From an uncultured Campylobacteraceae bacterium (GTDB lineage: Bacteria > Campylobacterota > Campylobacteria > Campylobacterales > Arcobacteraceae): 14,491 nt of DNA. Positions 5,971 to 13,317 of the stretch are shown piece by piece (position 1 is the first letter of the stretch; every line of letters starts with the position of its first letter). The notes beneath the pieces were generated by a model. It was not told the origin of the DNA. It searched no databases and was given only the letters and a program-made list of their open reading frames with translations. The stretch is taken from contig CAJXPH010000048.1 of assembly GCA_913057765.1 (NCBI GenBank), forward strand, positions 1 through 14,491, written 5' to 3'. Made by a program: the position numbers and the translations under genes.

Positions 5971-8355
5971 ATGGCGATAATGATTCAAAAAAGAAATGGT
6001 AGAAAAGAAGTTTTAGATATTACAAAAATTCAAAAGATGACTATTGAAGCAACTGAGGATTTAGATGGAGTATCACAAAGTGAATTAGAACTTGATGCAC
6101 AAATTAAATTTATTGATGGTATGAGTTCTGCTGATATTCAAGATGCTTTAATTAAAACAGCAGTTGAGAAAATAGATATTGATGTTCCAAATTGGACTTT
6201 TGCAGCTTCGAGACTATTTCTATTTGACCTTTACCACAGAGTTGGAAAAGTAACTCATGGAATTAAAGGTGAGCCTTATTGTCATTTAAAAGAATATATG
6301 AAATATGGGAAAGATGCTGGTAGATTAATACCAAATCTTGGAGAAGGTTATGATTTAGATGATTTAAATAATCATATTGATCCTTCAAGAGATTATCTTT
6401 TCAACTACCTTGGAATTAAAACGTTATATGATAGATATTTAATTAAAAATAGAGATGGAGTTCCAATTGAACTTCCTCAGCAAATGTTCATGGCAATTGC
6501 TATGTTCTTGGCACAAGATGAAGATGATAAACAACAAAAAGCAAAAGATTTTTATGATGTAGTTTCAAAATTTGAAGTTATGTTAGCTACTCCAACTTTA
6601 TCAAATGCTAGAACAAATAGACATCAACTTTCTTCTTGTTATATTGGGTCAACTCCTGATAATATCGAAGGTATTTTTGATACTTACCATGAAATGGCAT
6701 TATTGTCTAAATTTGGTGGAGGAATTGGTTGGGATTGGAATCAAGTAAGAGCACTTGGTGGAGTTATTGATGACCATAAAAGTGCTGCTGGTGGTACCGT
6801 ACCATTCTTAAAAATTGCAAATGATGTTGCAATTGCAGTTGACCAACTAGGAACTAGAAAAGGTGCAATTGCAGTTTATGTTGAGCCTTGGCATATGGAT
6901 ATAGTTGATTTCATTGACTTAAAGAAAAACTCTGGTGAAGAAAGAAGAAGAGCACATGATTTATTCCCTTCTTTATGGATTACAGATATGTTTATGGAAA
7001 GAGTTTTAGAAGATTCTCACTGGACATTATTTGACCCATATGAAGTAAAAGATTTATCAGAACTTCATGGTGATGCATTTAGAGCAAAATATTTAGAATA
7101 TGAAGCAGATGATTCAATTACAAAAGATAGAATGAAAGCAAAAGATTTATGGAAAAAAATCTTAACTTCATATTTTGAATCTGGTTCTCCATTCCTTTGT
7201 TTCAAAGATACTGCAAATAGAGCAAATCCAAATGCACATGTTGGGCATATTAGATCTTCAAACCTTTGTACAGAAATCTTTCAAAATACAAGTCCAAATC
7301 ACTACAAAATCAAATTAGAGTTTGTAGATGGAACAATTGAAACTTTTGAAGAAGATGAGATAATTGTTGTTGATGGAGGAATTGAGAAAAAAGCAAAAAA
7401 AGTTTCTGCTCTTGATTCAATTGGTGGGAAAAGAGTATTTATTGTTGAAAAACATAAAATTGATGGAGATACTGCTGTATGTAACTTAGCATCAGTTAAC
7501 CTTTCAAGAATTAATACTAAAGAAGATATTGAAAGAGTAGTTCCAATTGCAGTTAGAATGTTAGATAATGTAATTGACTTAAACTTCTATCCTCTTAGAA
7601 AAGTAAAAGCTACAAACTTAAAATCAAGATCAATTGGTCTTGGTGTTATGGGTGAAGCTCAAATGCTAGCAGAACAGAAGATTGTATGGGGAAGTCAAGA
7701 ACACTTTAAAAAGGTTGATTCTATTATGGAATCAGTTTCATATACGGCTATTAAAACATCATCTGAACTAGGTGTTGAAAAAGGTCTTTACCCAACATTT
7801 GAAGGTTCAAACTGGTCAAAAGGTATTATGCCTCATGACCATACTCCTCAAGCTGTAAATGCACTTTTAGATAAAGATTTATTTGATGCTGGATATGACT
7901 GGGATGCATTAAAAGAGCAAGTAAAAACAAATGGTATGAGAAATGGTTATTTAATGGCAATTGCTCCTACTTCATCAATCTCTATTCTTGTTGGTACTAC
8001 TCAAGCAATTGAACCAGTATACAAAAGAAAATGGTTTGAAGAAAACTTATCTGGACTTATTCCAGTAGTTGTTCCAAAACTATCTCCTGAGACTTGGTCT
8101 TACTATACTCCTGCATATGAAGTTAGTCAATTAGACTTAATCAAAGCCGCAGCAGTTAGACAGAAATGGATTGACCAAGGACAATCAACAAATATCTTTA
8201 TGTCTTTAGATAAAGCAAGTGGTAAACATTTACATGAGATTTATACATTAGCATGGAAGCTTGGATTAAAATCAACTTACTACCTAAGAAGTCAATCTCC
8301 TGAAGCTGTAAATGATGTAGAAGATAGAAGTTTAGAGTGTTCAGGTTGTCAATAA
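5971..8355 (+). CDS. nrdA: Class Ia ribonucleoside-diphosphate reductase, alpha (catalytic) subunit
   Basis: NrdA reduces ribonucleoside diphosphates to the deoxy form, with a radical passed from NrdB. The 794 residues include an N-terminal ATP-cone (about 3-95, allosteric activity site). Active-site residues are visible: redox Cys223 (SSCYIGS), Asn431/Cys433/Glu435 in SNLCTEI (thiyl radical site), and the second redox Cys504 in AVCNLASVN. Radical-transfer Tyr770-Tyr771 lie in STYYLRS, and the C-terminal shuttle cysteines are C790xxC793. Compared with E. coli NrdA (761 residues), the stretch between the radical cysteine and Cys504 is about 48 residues longer (71 versus 23). The extra segment is a beta-rich, acidic insertion at about 441-498. 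To my memory this insertion is normal for Campylobacterota NrdA. AAGG (5959-5962) lies eight bases before ATG. A second ATG at 5980 is less well placed. Confidence 0.98.
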   Translation: MAIMIQKRNGRKEVLDITKIQKMTIEATEDLDGVSQSELELDAQIKFIDGMSSADIQDALIKTAVEKIDIDVPNWTFAASRLFLFDLYHRVGKVTHGIKGEPYCHLKEYMKYGKDAGRLIPNLGEGYDLDDLNNHIDPSRDYLFNYLGIKTLYDRYLIKNRDGVPIELPQQMFMAIAMFLAQDEDDKQQKAKDFYDVVSKFEVMLATPTLSNARTNRHQLSSCYIGSTPDNIEGIFDTYHEMALLSKFGGGIGWDWNQVRALGGVIDDHKSAAGGTVPFLKIANDVAIAVDQLGTRKGAIAVYVEPWHMDIVDFIDLKKNSGEERRRAHDLFPSLWITDMFMERVLEDSHWTLFDPYEVKDLSELHGDAFRAKYLEYEADDSITKDRMKAKDLWKKILTSYFESGSPFLCFKDTANRANPNAHVGHIRSSNLCTEIFQNTSPNHYKIKLEFVDGTIETFEEDEIIVVDGGIEKKAKKVSALDSIGGKRVFIVEKHKIDGDTAVCNLASVNLSRINTKEDIERVVPIAVRMLDNVIDLNFYPLRKVKATNLKSRSIGLGVMGEAQMLAEQKIVWGSQEHFKKVDSIMESVSYTAIKTSSELGVEKGLYPTFEGSNWSKGIMPHDHTPQAVNALLDKDLFDAGYDWDALKEQVKTNGMRNGYLMAIAPTSSISILVGTTQAIEPVYKRKWFEENLSGLIPVVVPKLSPETWSYYTPAYEVSQLDLIKAAAVRQKWIDQGQSTNIFMSLDKASGKHLHEIYTLAWKLGLKSTYYLRSQSPEAVNDVEDRSLECSGCQ

Positions 8356-8435
8356 GATAATCTGGCATTTGTCAATGCAATAAATTTAAAAATTAAATAC
8401 AATAAAAGAAAATAAAAAAAGTTAAGGTAAAGCTT
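8356..8435 (+). promoter_or_regulatory. nrdA-nrdB spacer with weak hairpin and candidate internal promoter
   Basis: The 80-base gap holds a five-base-pair hairpin, GCATT-tgtc-AATGC (8365-8378), and then an A-rich stretch with TACAAT (8398-8403), a five-of-six -10. No properly spaced -35 is visible. Together these could let nrdB be tuned apart from nrdA, but each element alone is weak. No T-run follows the hairpin, so it is not a rho-independent terminator. Confidence 0.25.
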
Positions 8436-9455
8436 ATGGCAAGAAAAACGATATACAACCCCGACTCAACTGAATCACTAAATGATAGAAGAATATTTGG
8501 TGGAAATCCAGATGGAATGATTAACTTCACAAGAATGAAATATCAGTGGGCTTTAAATCTTTGGGATACTATGGAAGGAAATACTTGGTTCCCTAAAGAA
8601 GTACAAATGACAGGTGATGCAAAAGACTATAAGTTTTTAGCACCAGCTGAAAAAAGAATGTATGACTTAGTTTTATCTCAACTTATTTTTATGGATTCTT
8701 TACAAACAAATAACCTAATGGATAATATCAATCCATATATCACAGTACCAGAAATCAATGCTTGTCTTTCAAGACAATCATATGAAGAAGCAAATCACTC
8801 TAAATCATACGCAGTTATGGTTGAGTCTATTTCTGATAATACAGATGAAATTTATGATATGTGGAAAAATGATAGTCAATTAAGAGAAAAGAATAACTAT
8901 ATTGCTGCTGTATATGAAGATTTAGCAGATGATCTTACAGATGAAAAAATGGTTCTTGCATTATTTGCAAACCAAATCTTAGAAGGTCTTTACTTCTACG
9001 CAGGTTTCGCAGCAATGTATGCACTAGGGAAATCAGGGAAAATGCTTGGTTCTTCACAAATGATTAGATTCATTCAAAGAGATGAAGTAACACACCTTCT
9101 TTTATTCCAAAACATGATTAACTCAACTAGAAAAGAAAGACCAGAATTATTTACTCCTGAGTTAGAACAAACTGTAAGAGGAATGTTCAGAAAAGCTGTA
9201 GATTTAGAAGCTTCATGGGGTTCATATATTACTCAAGGTCAAATTCTTGGATTCACAGATGCAATCATCAGACAATATATCGAATATCTAGCAGACCAAA
9301 GATTACAAGCAGTTGGATATAAACCAGAATATAATGTAAAACACCCTATTCCATGGGTAGATGGTTATGCTTCATTCAATGATCAAAGAACAAACTTCTT
9401 CGAAGGAAATGTAGTTAACTATAGTAAAGGTTCAATAGACTTCGACGATTTTTAA
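8436..9455 (+). CDS. nrdB: Class Ia ribonucleoside-diphosphate reductase, beta (radical) subunit
   Basis: NrdB houses the diiron centre and tyrosyl radical that start each NrdA turnover. In the 339 residues the metal ligands can be placed: Asp87 (IFMDSLQ), Glu118 and His121 (YEEANHSKSY), Glu183 (ILEGLYFY), Glu217 and His220 (RDEVTHL). The radical tyrosine is Tyr125 in SKSY, equal to Tyr122 of the E. coli enzyme. It is therefore a normal tyrosyl-radical subunit, not a radical-less class Ic type. The C-terminal tail ending YSKGSIDFDDF is the peptide that docks onto NrdA. AAGG (8424-8427) is eight bases before ATG. A 126-bp inverted repeat begins within the last codon, overlapping the stop. Confidence 0.98.
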   Translation: MARKTIYNPDSTESLNDRRIFGGNPDGMINFTRMKYQWALNLWDTMEGNTWFPKEVQMTGDAKDYKFLAPAEKRMYDLVLSQLIFMDSLQTNNLMDNINPYITVPEINACLSRQSYEEANHSKSYAVMVESISDNTDEIYDMWKNDSQLREKNNYIAAVYEDLADDLTDEKMVLALFANQILEGLYFYAGFAAMYALGKSGKMLGSSQMIRFIQRDEVTHLLLFQNMINSTRKERPELFTPELEQTVRGMFRKAVDLEASWGSYITQGQILGFTDAIIRQYIEYLADQRLQAVGYKPEYNVKHPIPWVDGYASFNDQRTNFFEGNVVNYSKGSIDFDDF

Positions 9456-9575
9456 TAGGTCTTTTAGACCAATCTCTGCGTTGGAGGAGTTTTTTTACTC
9501 AGTCACCTACTCAATCGTAGGCTCCTTCGCAAAAAAACTTCCCCGCCTTGACCTTGACTAAAATACCTATTAAAA
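9450..9575. repeat. 126-bp imperfect inverted repeat with nested hairpins at the nrdB stop
   Basis: The outer arms 9450-9469 and 9556-9575 pair at 18 of 20 positions and include the nrdB stop codon. Further in, AGTTTTTTT (9488-9496) pairs with AAAAAAACT (9531-9539), extended by G/C-rich neighbours (GG at 9483-9484 with CC at 9543-9544). The tip holds CCTAC-tcaatc-GTAGG (9506-9521). A compact hairpin, GGTCT-ttt-AGACC (9458-9470), competes with the outer arm. The element is clearly richer in G+C than its surroundings. No terminal T-run follows either arm, so it is not a textbook terminator. It may be an RNA structure ending or protecting the nrd transcript, or a small non-coding mobile element (MITE-like). 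It fills most of the nrdB-9617 gap; the remaining 9576-9616 holds only A/T-rich leader and a ribosome site. Confidence 0.7.
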
Positions 9576-9616
9576 ACTTTTAGACATAATTCATAAATAT
9601 ATTTGTAAGGAAGAAT

Positions 9617-10306
9617 ATGAACACAAAACCTCCCGTTAAATACATATTTTTAATACTAATTGTATTTTTTGGCTTAAAGTTTGCTACACCATATTATCAA
9701 GACTATCAAATGGAGCAAGATTTAAACAAAATACCTATAGTAAAGGTTATTAAGCATTATGATATGGAAAAATATAAGTTATTGTTAAATAATGCTAAGT
9801 TGTATAAAAATAATGTAATTGATGAAGTATATTATAAAAACTTTTTTAACGATATTGTATCACCATTAGTAACAAATGCAATGTCAAAAATTTATCTTTT
9901 TGCGGATGAAAATTTAATTATGGAGTATAGCAATTTTGTCAAAAATATCAACTCACAATTGAAGCCAGAGGATTGCTATAGTTTTTTTGATCCTTTTGAA
10001 AAAAATAGAATAAAATACTTAAATAAAGAATTAAAAAATAGTTATATTTTTATACAAGGAAAAATTTTAAGAGCTTTTTATGAAAATAATGAATATTCTA
10101 TAATTGATGATAAAAAAGCTATGAATGATTCCAAAATGTATATAGAAAAAGCGATAGCAGAATCTAAAATTGATAACGAGGCACTTACAAGAAGATTCCC
10201 TTCAGAAAAACAAAAAGAGATGATATGTAAATTCCATAAGTCAATATATGAAAATATGTTAAAAGATAAGAGAGTAGATTTATTAAGAAAAAATTTAATG
10301 GAATAG
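9617..10306 (+). CDS. Single-pass membrane protein of unknown function
   Basis: I do not recognise this 229-residue protein. Residues 1-8 are cytoplasmic, and residues 9-25 (IFLILIVFFGLKFATPY region) form one membrane anchor or uncleaved signal. The remaining 200 residues are highly charged, Lys/Asn/Tyr-rich and mostly helical in character, probably lying outside the inner membrane. There is no lipobox and no catalytic motif. The two cysteines of the exported part (C119 in EDCYSFF, C204 in EMICKFH) could form a disulfide. A good ribosome site, TAAGGA (9606-9611), lies five bases before ATG. The gene stands alone between the nrdB inverted repeat and a hairpin-rich spacer. Its codon use is more AT-rich than the nrd genes, as expected for a weakly expressed accessory gene. 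Confidence 0.65.
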   Translation: MNTKPPVKYIFLILIVFFGLKFATPYYQDYQMEQDLNKIPIVKVIKHYDMEKYKLLLNNAKLYKNNVIDEVYYKNFFNDIVSPLVTNAMSKIYLFADENLIMEYSNFVKNINSQLKPEDCYSFFDPFEKNRIKYLNKELKNSYIFIQGKILRAFYENNEYSIIDDKKAMNDSKMYIEKAIAESKIDNEALTRRFPSEKQKEMICKFHKSIYENMLKDKRVDLLRKNLME

Positions 10307-10311
10307 AAACT

Positions 10312-10488
10312 CAGCCTTTGTCAAAGCCGAAAGTTTTATAACTATTTTCGAAAAAGACCGAGAATGTCTGAGAAATAAAAGGTACTAAATGTACCTTTTA
10401 TTACGAGTTTCGCAGGTCAGATGTAATCCTGCTTGCAGGCAAAATATTTATACAACTGCAGGGAACTTCAACTTTGACAACATGGCTG
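10312..10488. repeat. Long-range imperfect inverted repeat in the 254-base convergent spacer
   Basis: CAGCC...GTCAAAG..GAAAGTT (10312-10335) is matched on the opposite arm by AACTTC-AACTTTGAC...GGCTG (10464-10488), with small internal loops. It encloses the strong hairpin at 10374-10402. Inside are three GCAGG copies (10412, 10435, 10458) and one CCTGC (10428-10432) that can pair with them in alternative ways. The arrangement suggests a folded RNA or the remains of a small repeat element. The rest of the 10307-10560 spacer holds the tandem hairpins described separately, and no gene. Confidence 0.5.
10374..10402. terminator. Bidirectional terminator-like hairpin
   Basis: A perfect 12-base-pair stem, AATAAAAGGTAC / GTACCTTTTATT, closes a five-base loop (taaat). 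The A-run before and T-run after the GGTAC core give it terminator form on both strands. It lies between convergent genes ending at 10306 (+) and 10561 (-). A run of U within the stem, rather than after it, makes it a slightly unusual terminator. Confidence 0.7.
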
Positions 10489-10500
10489 GTTGCTTTTTGC

Positions 10501-10549
10501 ACTACTTTTTTCAATAAAAAAGTAGTAAAGCGAAGAACTCTAGTTCTTC
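10501..10549. terminator. Two adjacent perfect hairpins downstream of the AbrB-family gene
   Basis: ACTACTTTTTT-caat-AAAAAAGTAGT (10501-10526) is an 11-base-pair stem with a four-base loop. GAAGAACT-ct-AGTTCTTC (10532-10549) has eight-base arms with a two-base centre. They begin 12 bases past the stop codon of the minus-strand transporter gene and are placed to terminate it. The first hairpin's T/A-run stem resembles a hairpin I have seen repeated between genes in many bacterial genomes; that is recollection, not a search. Confidence 0.55.
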
Positions 10550-10560
10550 AAGAAATAAAA

Positions 10561-11598
10561 CTACTTCAAATACCTCTTCGCCAGAAAAGGCGCAAAATTA
10601 AAAACAACAACTAACCTAACAATATGATGCAAAGTAATATAAGGAATATTAGCTGTAACCAGTATAGCAATCAAATTAATCTCAGCTTGTCCTCCAGGAG
10701 AAAAAGCAAGAAGAATTGAAAGCACATTAAAATCAAATAACCCAAAAGCAATAGAAATAAAAATTCCAGAGATTATGGCCAGTATTACAAAATGTCCTAA
10801 AGTACTTAGTAGAACTTTTACTATCTCTTTTATCTTAACTCCAATAAATGTAAATCCTATAGTGGTACCTAATACAACTTGAACAAACTTTAGTAGTTCA
10901 TCTGGTGGCTTTGATCCTACAACTCCAGTTCCAAAGGCTATTATACTAAGTGCCATTGGACCCATTAGATATGCAGCAGGTAATTTTAGTTTCTTCCCTA
11001 TAATGGCACCTAAAATTCCGACTATTAAAAGTAAAATCATATCACTTATATCTAGAGTACTTAATGGTGCAGTAATTGTTTTGTTACCACTAATATCAAT
11101 GTGAAAAATATATTGGATGATAAATGGAAGACTAAGGACTATAAAAAGTAATCTTGAAGATTGAACCAATGTTATCTTTGCAACATTTGCTTTCATCTCT
11201 TCACCAAGAAGAACCATCTCAATAACTCCACCTGGCATTGATGCAAAATAAGCAGTTTTTTTATCAAAACCTAACAGTTTCCAGTAATAAAGTATTCCAA
11301 AAAATGCAGTTAATATTACATATGGAACTACTAACATTAATGAATAAATATAATTATCTAACTGACTTAAGATTGTTGGGGTAAAAGCACTACCAATAGT
11401 TACTCCAATAATTACTCTAGCAGGAGTTGTAAAGTAATGATTTGGTTTTTTAATAGGAAGTTTCTCAAATCTAATTATAATAGATGTTATAAAAATTGAA
11501 CCCAATAACCAAGGTAGTGGAAGATTTAAATATATAAAGGTTATTGAGCCAATTGTAGCAATAACAATAGCTAAAAGCATTTCAAAATAGTTTTTCAA
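10561..11598 (-). CDS. AbrB-family (PF05145) integral membrane protein
   Basis: The family was once misnamed ammonia monooxygenase and is better described as putative transporters with an internal duplication. Here the duplication is plain in 345 residues: LPLPWLLGS (26-34) with MPGGVIEM (121-128) in the first half, and LKLPAAYLMGP (204-214) with SPGGQAEI (300-307) in the second. About nine or ten membrane helices are predicted. It is not the Bacillus DNA-binding AbrB. The given start is TTG 11598-11596, with GGA five bases upstream. An ATG six codons later (11580-11578) has no ribosome site but cannot be excluded. It lies 70 bases downstream of the LysE gene on the same strand, so co-transcription is possible but less certain than for the LysE-EamA pair. 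A possible own -10 (GATATAAAC on the minus strand) lies in that gap. The substrate is unknown. Confidence 0.85.
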   Translation of the reverse strand: MKNYFEMLLAIVIATIGSITFIYLNLPLPWLLGSIFITSIIIRFEKLPIKKPNHYFTTPARVIIGVTIGSAFTPTILSQLDNYIYSLMLVVPYVILTAFFGILYYWKLLGFDKKTAYFASMPGGVIEMVLLGEEMKANVAKITLVQSSRLLFIVLSLPFIIQYIFHIDISGNKTITAPLSTLDISDMILLLIVGILGAIIGKKLKLPAAYLMGPMALSIIAFGTGVVGSKPPDELLKFVQVVLGTTIGFTFIGVKIKEIVKVLLSTLGHFVILAIISGIFISIAFGLFDFNVLSILLAFSPGGQAEINLIAILVTANIPYITLHHIVRLVVVFNFAPFLAKRYLK

Positions 11599-11668
11599 TT
11601 TAGTCCAGTTTTCTTAAAGTTTATATCTTTCGAATTTTATCTAATTAAAATGTAGAAAAGATAAAAAA

Positions 11669-12286
11669 CTATTCAAAAATAATAGGCAAAACAGAAGCAA
11701 CTAATAAAATAGCCATCACAATATTCAATATTCTAACAACTTTTTGGTCTTTAACAAACCGTTTTAAAACAACTCCACCCGCAGTCCATGCATTTGTAGA
11801 GAATATAGACGATAAAAGATAAATAAGAGCGATGATAACAACTTGTGTCAAACTATCATCCTTTGACGTTACAAAGATAGATATTGCTGTGATAGCCATT
11901 ATCCAAGCTTTTGGATTTACCCATTGAAAAGCTGCACTTTGTAGAAAAGTAAAAGGTTTACTTTTTTCACCCTCTTTTACTTCTAAAGAGCCTTTATTTG
12001 TTGCAACTTTAAATGCCATCCAAAATAGATATAAAATACCAACAATTTTTAATATAGAAAATATTATTGGAAACTTTTCAAATACAAGTCCAAGTCCTAA
12101 TCCAACAAGAAGAACCATAAATGGAAAACCTATCATGATTCCAAACATATGTGGTATTGTTTTTTTATATCCAAATGTAAGACCTGAAGATAAAAGCATA
12201 ATATTATTTGGCCCTGGGCTTGAAACTGTTGATAATGTAAATGTTGCAATTGAAAGTATCATTGCTACTGTGTAAAACTCTTCCAT
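11669..12286 (-). CDS. LysE/RhtB-family amino-acid or amine exporter
   Basis: LysE-family proteins export amino acids or related metabolites through the inner membrane. The 205-residue protein has the usual length and about six helices. The N-terminal signature STVSSPGPNNIMLLSSGLTFG (about 19-39) contains the conserved SPGPNN, and QWVNPKAWIMAI (about 121-132) is the second hallmark. The start ATG follows the EamA gene stop with no gap (TAA-ATG). A strong AAAGGAG, five bases before ATG, lies inside the EamA coding end, so translation of the two is coupled. The natural substrate cannot be told from sequence; family members move lysine, threonine, homoserine, cysteine or leucine. Confidence 0.92.
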   Translation of the reverse strand: MEEFYTVAMILSIATFTLSTVSSPGPNNIMLLSSGLTFGYKKTIPHMFGIMIGFPFMVLLVGLGLGLVFEKFPIIFSILKIVGILYLFWMAFKVATNKGSLEVKEGEKSKPFTFLQSAAFQWVNPKAWIMAITAISIFVTSKDDSLTQVVIIALIYLLSSIFSTNAWTAGGVVLKRFVKDQKVVRILNIVMAILLVASVLPIIFE

Positions 12287-13168
12287 TTATGCTCCTTTGT
12301 AAATTTTTATAAATAGTCTATTTCCATATAGGTTGACTATTAATGCTGAAATAATTATAAGTGAAGCAAGGATTTTTATAAAACCTATTTCTTCTCCAAA
12401 AATAAAATATGAACCTGCTAATCCAAATATAGGTACAAGTAGACTTATAGGTGCTACACTTGAAGCTGGATACTTGTGTAATAGACTATTCCATATCCAG
12501 TATCCAAAAAGTGTAGTTGGGTAGACTTGAAATAGTATTGAAAATATTGCTATGCCATCAAGGTTCTCAGTAAAACCTGTGAATACAATACTTCCTTGTG
12601 TTAAATATGCTAATAAAAATAATGGAATAGGCGAGAATAAACTTGCCCATACCATGAATGAGAATACATTTCTAGTTCCTGCTTTTTTTATTATGATATT
12701 TGTAAAACTCATTGATAGTGCACCAATAAGAACTAAAACAAAACCAAGGATAGTAACAGAACCATCTGTTACTGCAATAATTAATGTTAAACCTAACAAT
12801 GCAATTATAAATGCAAGTTTTTTTGAAATATCAATTGTTTCATTTAACATAATACTTGCAAGTATTACTGTGAAAAATACAGTCATTTGTAAAACCAGTG
12901 AAGCCATTCCTGCAGATATTCCGAAGTATATACCTAGAGATACTATCCCCCAAAGTCCAACTCCAAAGAGTAGACCATAAGTAATAATATATTTCATATG
13001 AACTTTTGGTTTTTTTATAAAAAAGACTAATGGTAATGCACAAAATAAAAATCTTAGACCTGAGAGTATAAATGGATCTAAAGAAGTAAGCCCAAGTTTA
13101 ATTACTGAAAAATTTACTCCCCAAATGAAAGTAACCAATATTGCTAATAATAAATCATTTCTTTTCAT
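12287..13168 (-). CDS. EamA-domain drug/metabolite transporter (10 TMS)
   Basis: A 293-residue protein with two tandem EamA repeats of about five helices each. The first repeat begins with LLLAILVTFIWGVNFSVIKLG, typical of the family, and ends near residue 130. The second starts near 140 (VTILGFVLVLIGALSMSFTNIIIKK) and contains the conserved PASSVAPISLLVPIFGLAGSYFIFGE segment (about 233-258). It is probably an inner-membrane exporter of an amino acid, amine or metabolite. The start is ATG 13168-13166, with a strong AAAAGGAG ribosome site seven bases upstream. It is the first gene of a minus-strand operon with the LysE gene and lies 149 bases from the divergent AraC-type regulator, which probably controls it. 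A TTATAA at 13206-13201 (minus) is a possible -10. Confidence 0.93.
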   Translation of the reverse strand: MKRNDLLLAILVTFIWGVNFSVIKLGLTSLDPFILSGLRFLFCALPLVFFIKKPKVHMKYIITYGLLFGVGLWGIVSLGIYFGISAGMASLVLQMTVFFTVILASIMLNETIDISKKLAFIIALLGLTLIIAVTDGSVTILGFVLVLIGALSMSFTNIIIKKAGTRNVFSFMVWASLFSPIPLFLLAYLTQGSIVFTGFTENLDGIAIFSILFQVYPTTLFGYWIWNSLLHKYPASSVAPISLLVPIFGLAGSYFIFGEEIGFIKILASLIIISALIVNLYGNRLFIKIYKGA

Positions 13169-13252
13169 TAAACTACTCCTTTTAAGATATTTATTAATTT
13201 TTATAAGATTCTATCAACTAAAAAAGAATTTTTCTTCACATAAAGTGTTGAT

Positions 13253-13293
13253 AAAGTTATCTATTTTTGTTCAAAAAATTATCTTTTTATGTT
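13253..13293. promoter_or_regulatory. Candidate AraC-type operator: two direct repeats 22 bp apart
   Basis: Bases 13253-13271 and 13275-13293 match at 16 of 19 positions (shared core AAA-N-TTATCT-N-TTT). The 22-bp centre-to-centre spacing, about two helical turns, is what an AraC-family dimer, or one monomer with two HTH motifs, would need. The second copy runs into the candidate extended -10 of the regulator gene, suggesting autorepression, while the pair lies upstream of the divergent exporter operon. Confidence 0.5.
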
Positions 13294-13298
13294 AAGAT
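13290..13298 (+). promoter_or_regulatory. Candidate extended -10 of the AraC/GyrI-like gene
   Basis: TGTTAAGAT fits TG-N-TAAGAT (four of six). Transcription would start near 13305, just before AAGGAA at 13308-13313. TATAAA at 13301-13306 is closer to consensus but would place the start inside the ribosome site. Confidence 0.3.
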
Positions 13299-13317
13299 TA
13301 TATAAATAAGGAATAAA

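Noticed and set aside
7270..7482. Active intein in NrdA
   Set aside because: The extra segment is only about 48 residues, far below a working mini-intein, and there is no Cys/Ser splice junction pair with a terminal His-Asn. Only a degenerate-scar idea remains, kept as a low-certainty finding.
9450..9575. Insertion sequence
   Set aside because: There is no transposase frame within or beside it. A non-coding MITE-like origin is possible but unproven without a second copy or target duplication.
10412..10462. GCAGG/CCTGC repeats as a CRISPR-like array or tRNA
   Set aside because: The units are five bases, unevenly spaced, and there is no acceptor stem, T-loop or repeat-spacer pattern.
12552..12980. 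142-residue open frame on the plus strand antisense to the EamA gene
   Set aside because: The opposite frame is a clear ten-helix transporter with a strong ribosome site; this one is a mirror of hydrophobic codons and has no start signal.
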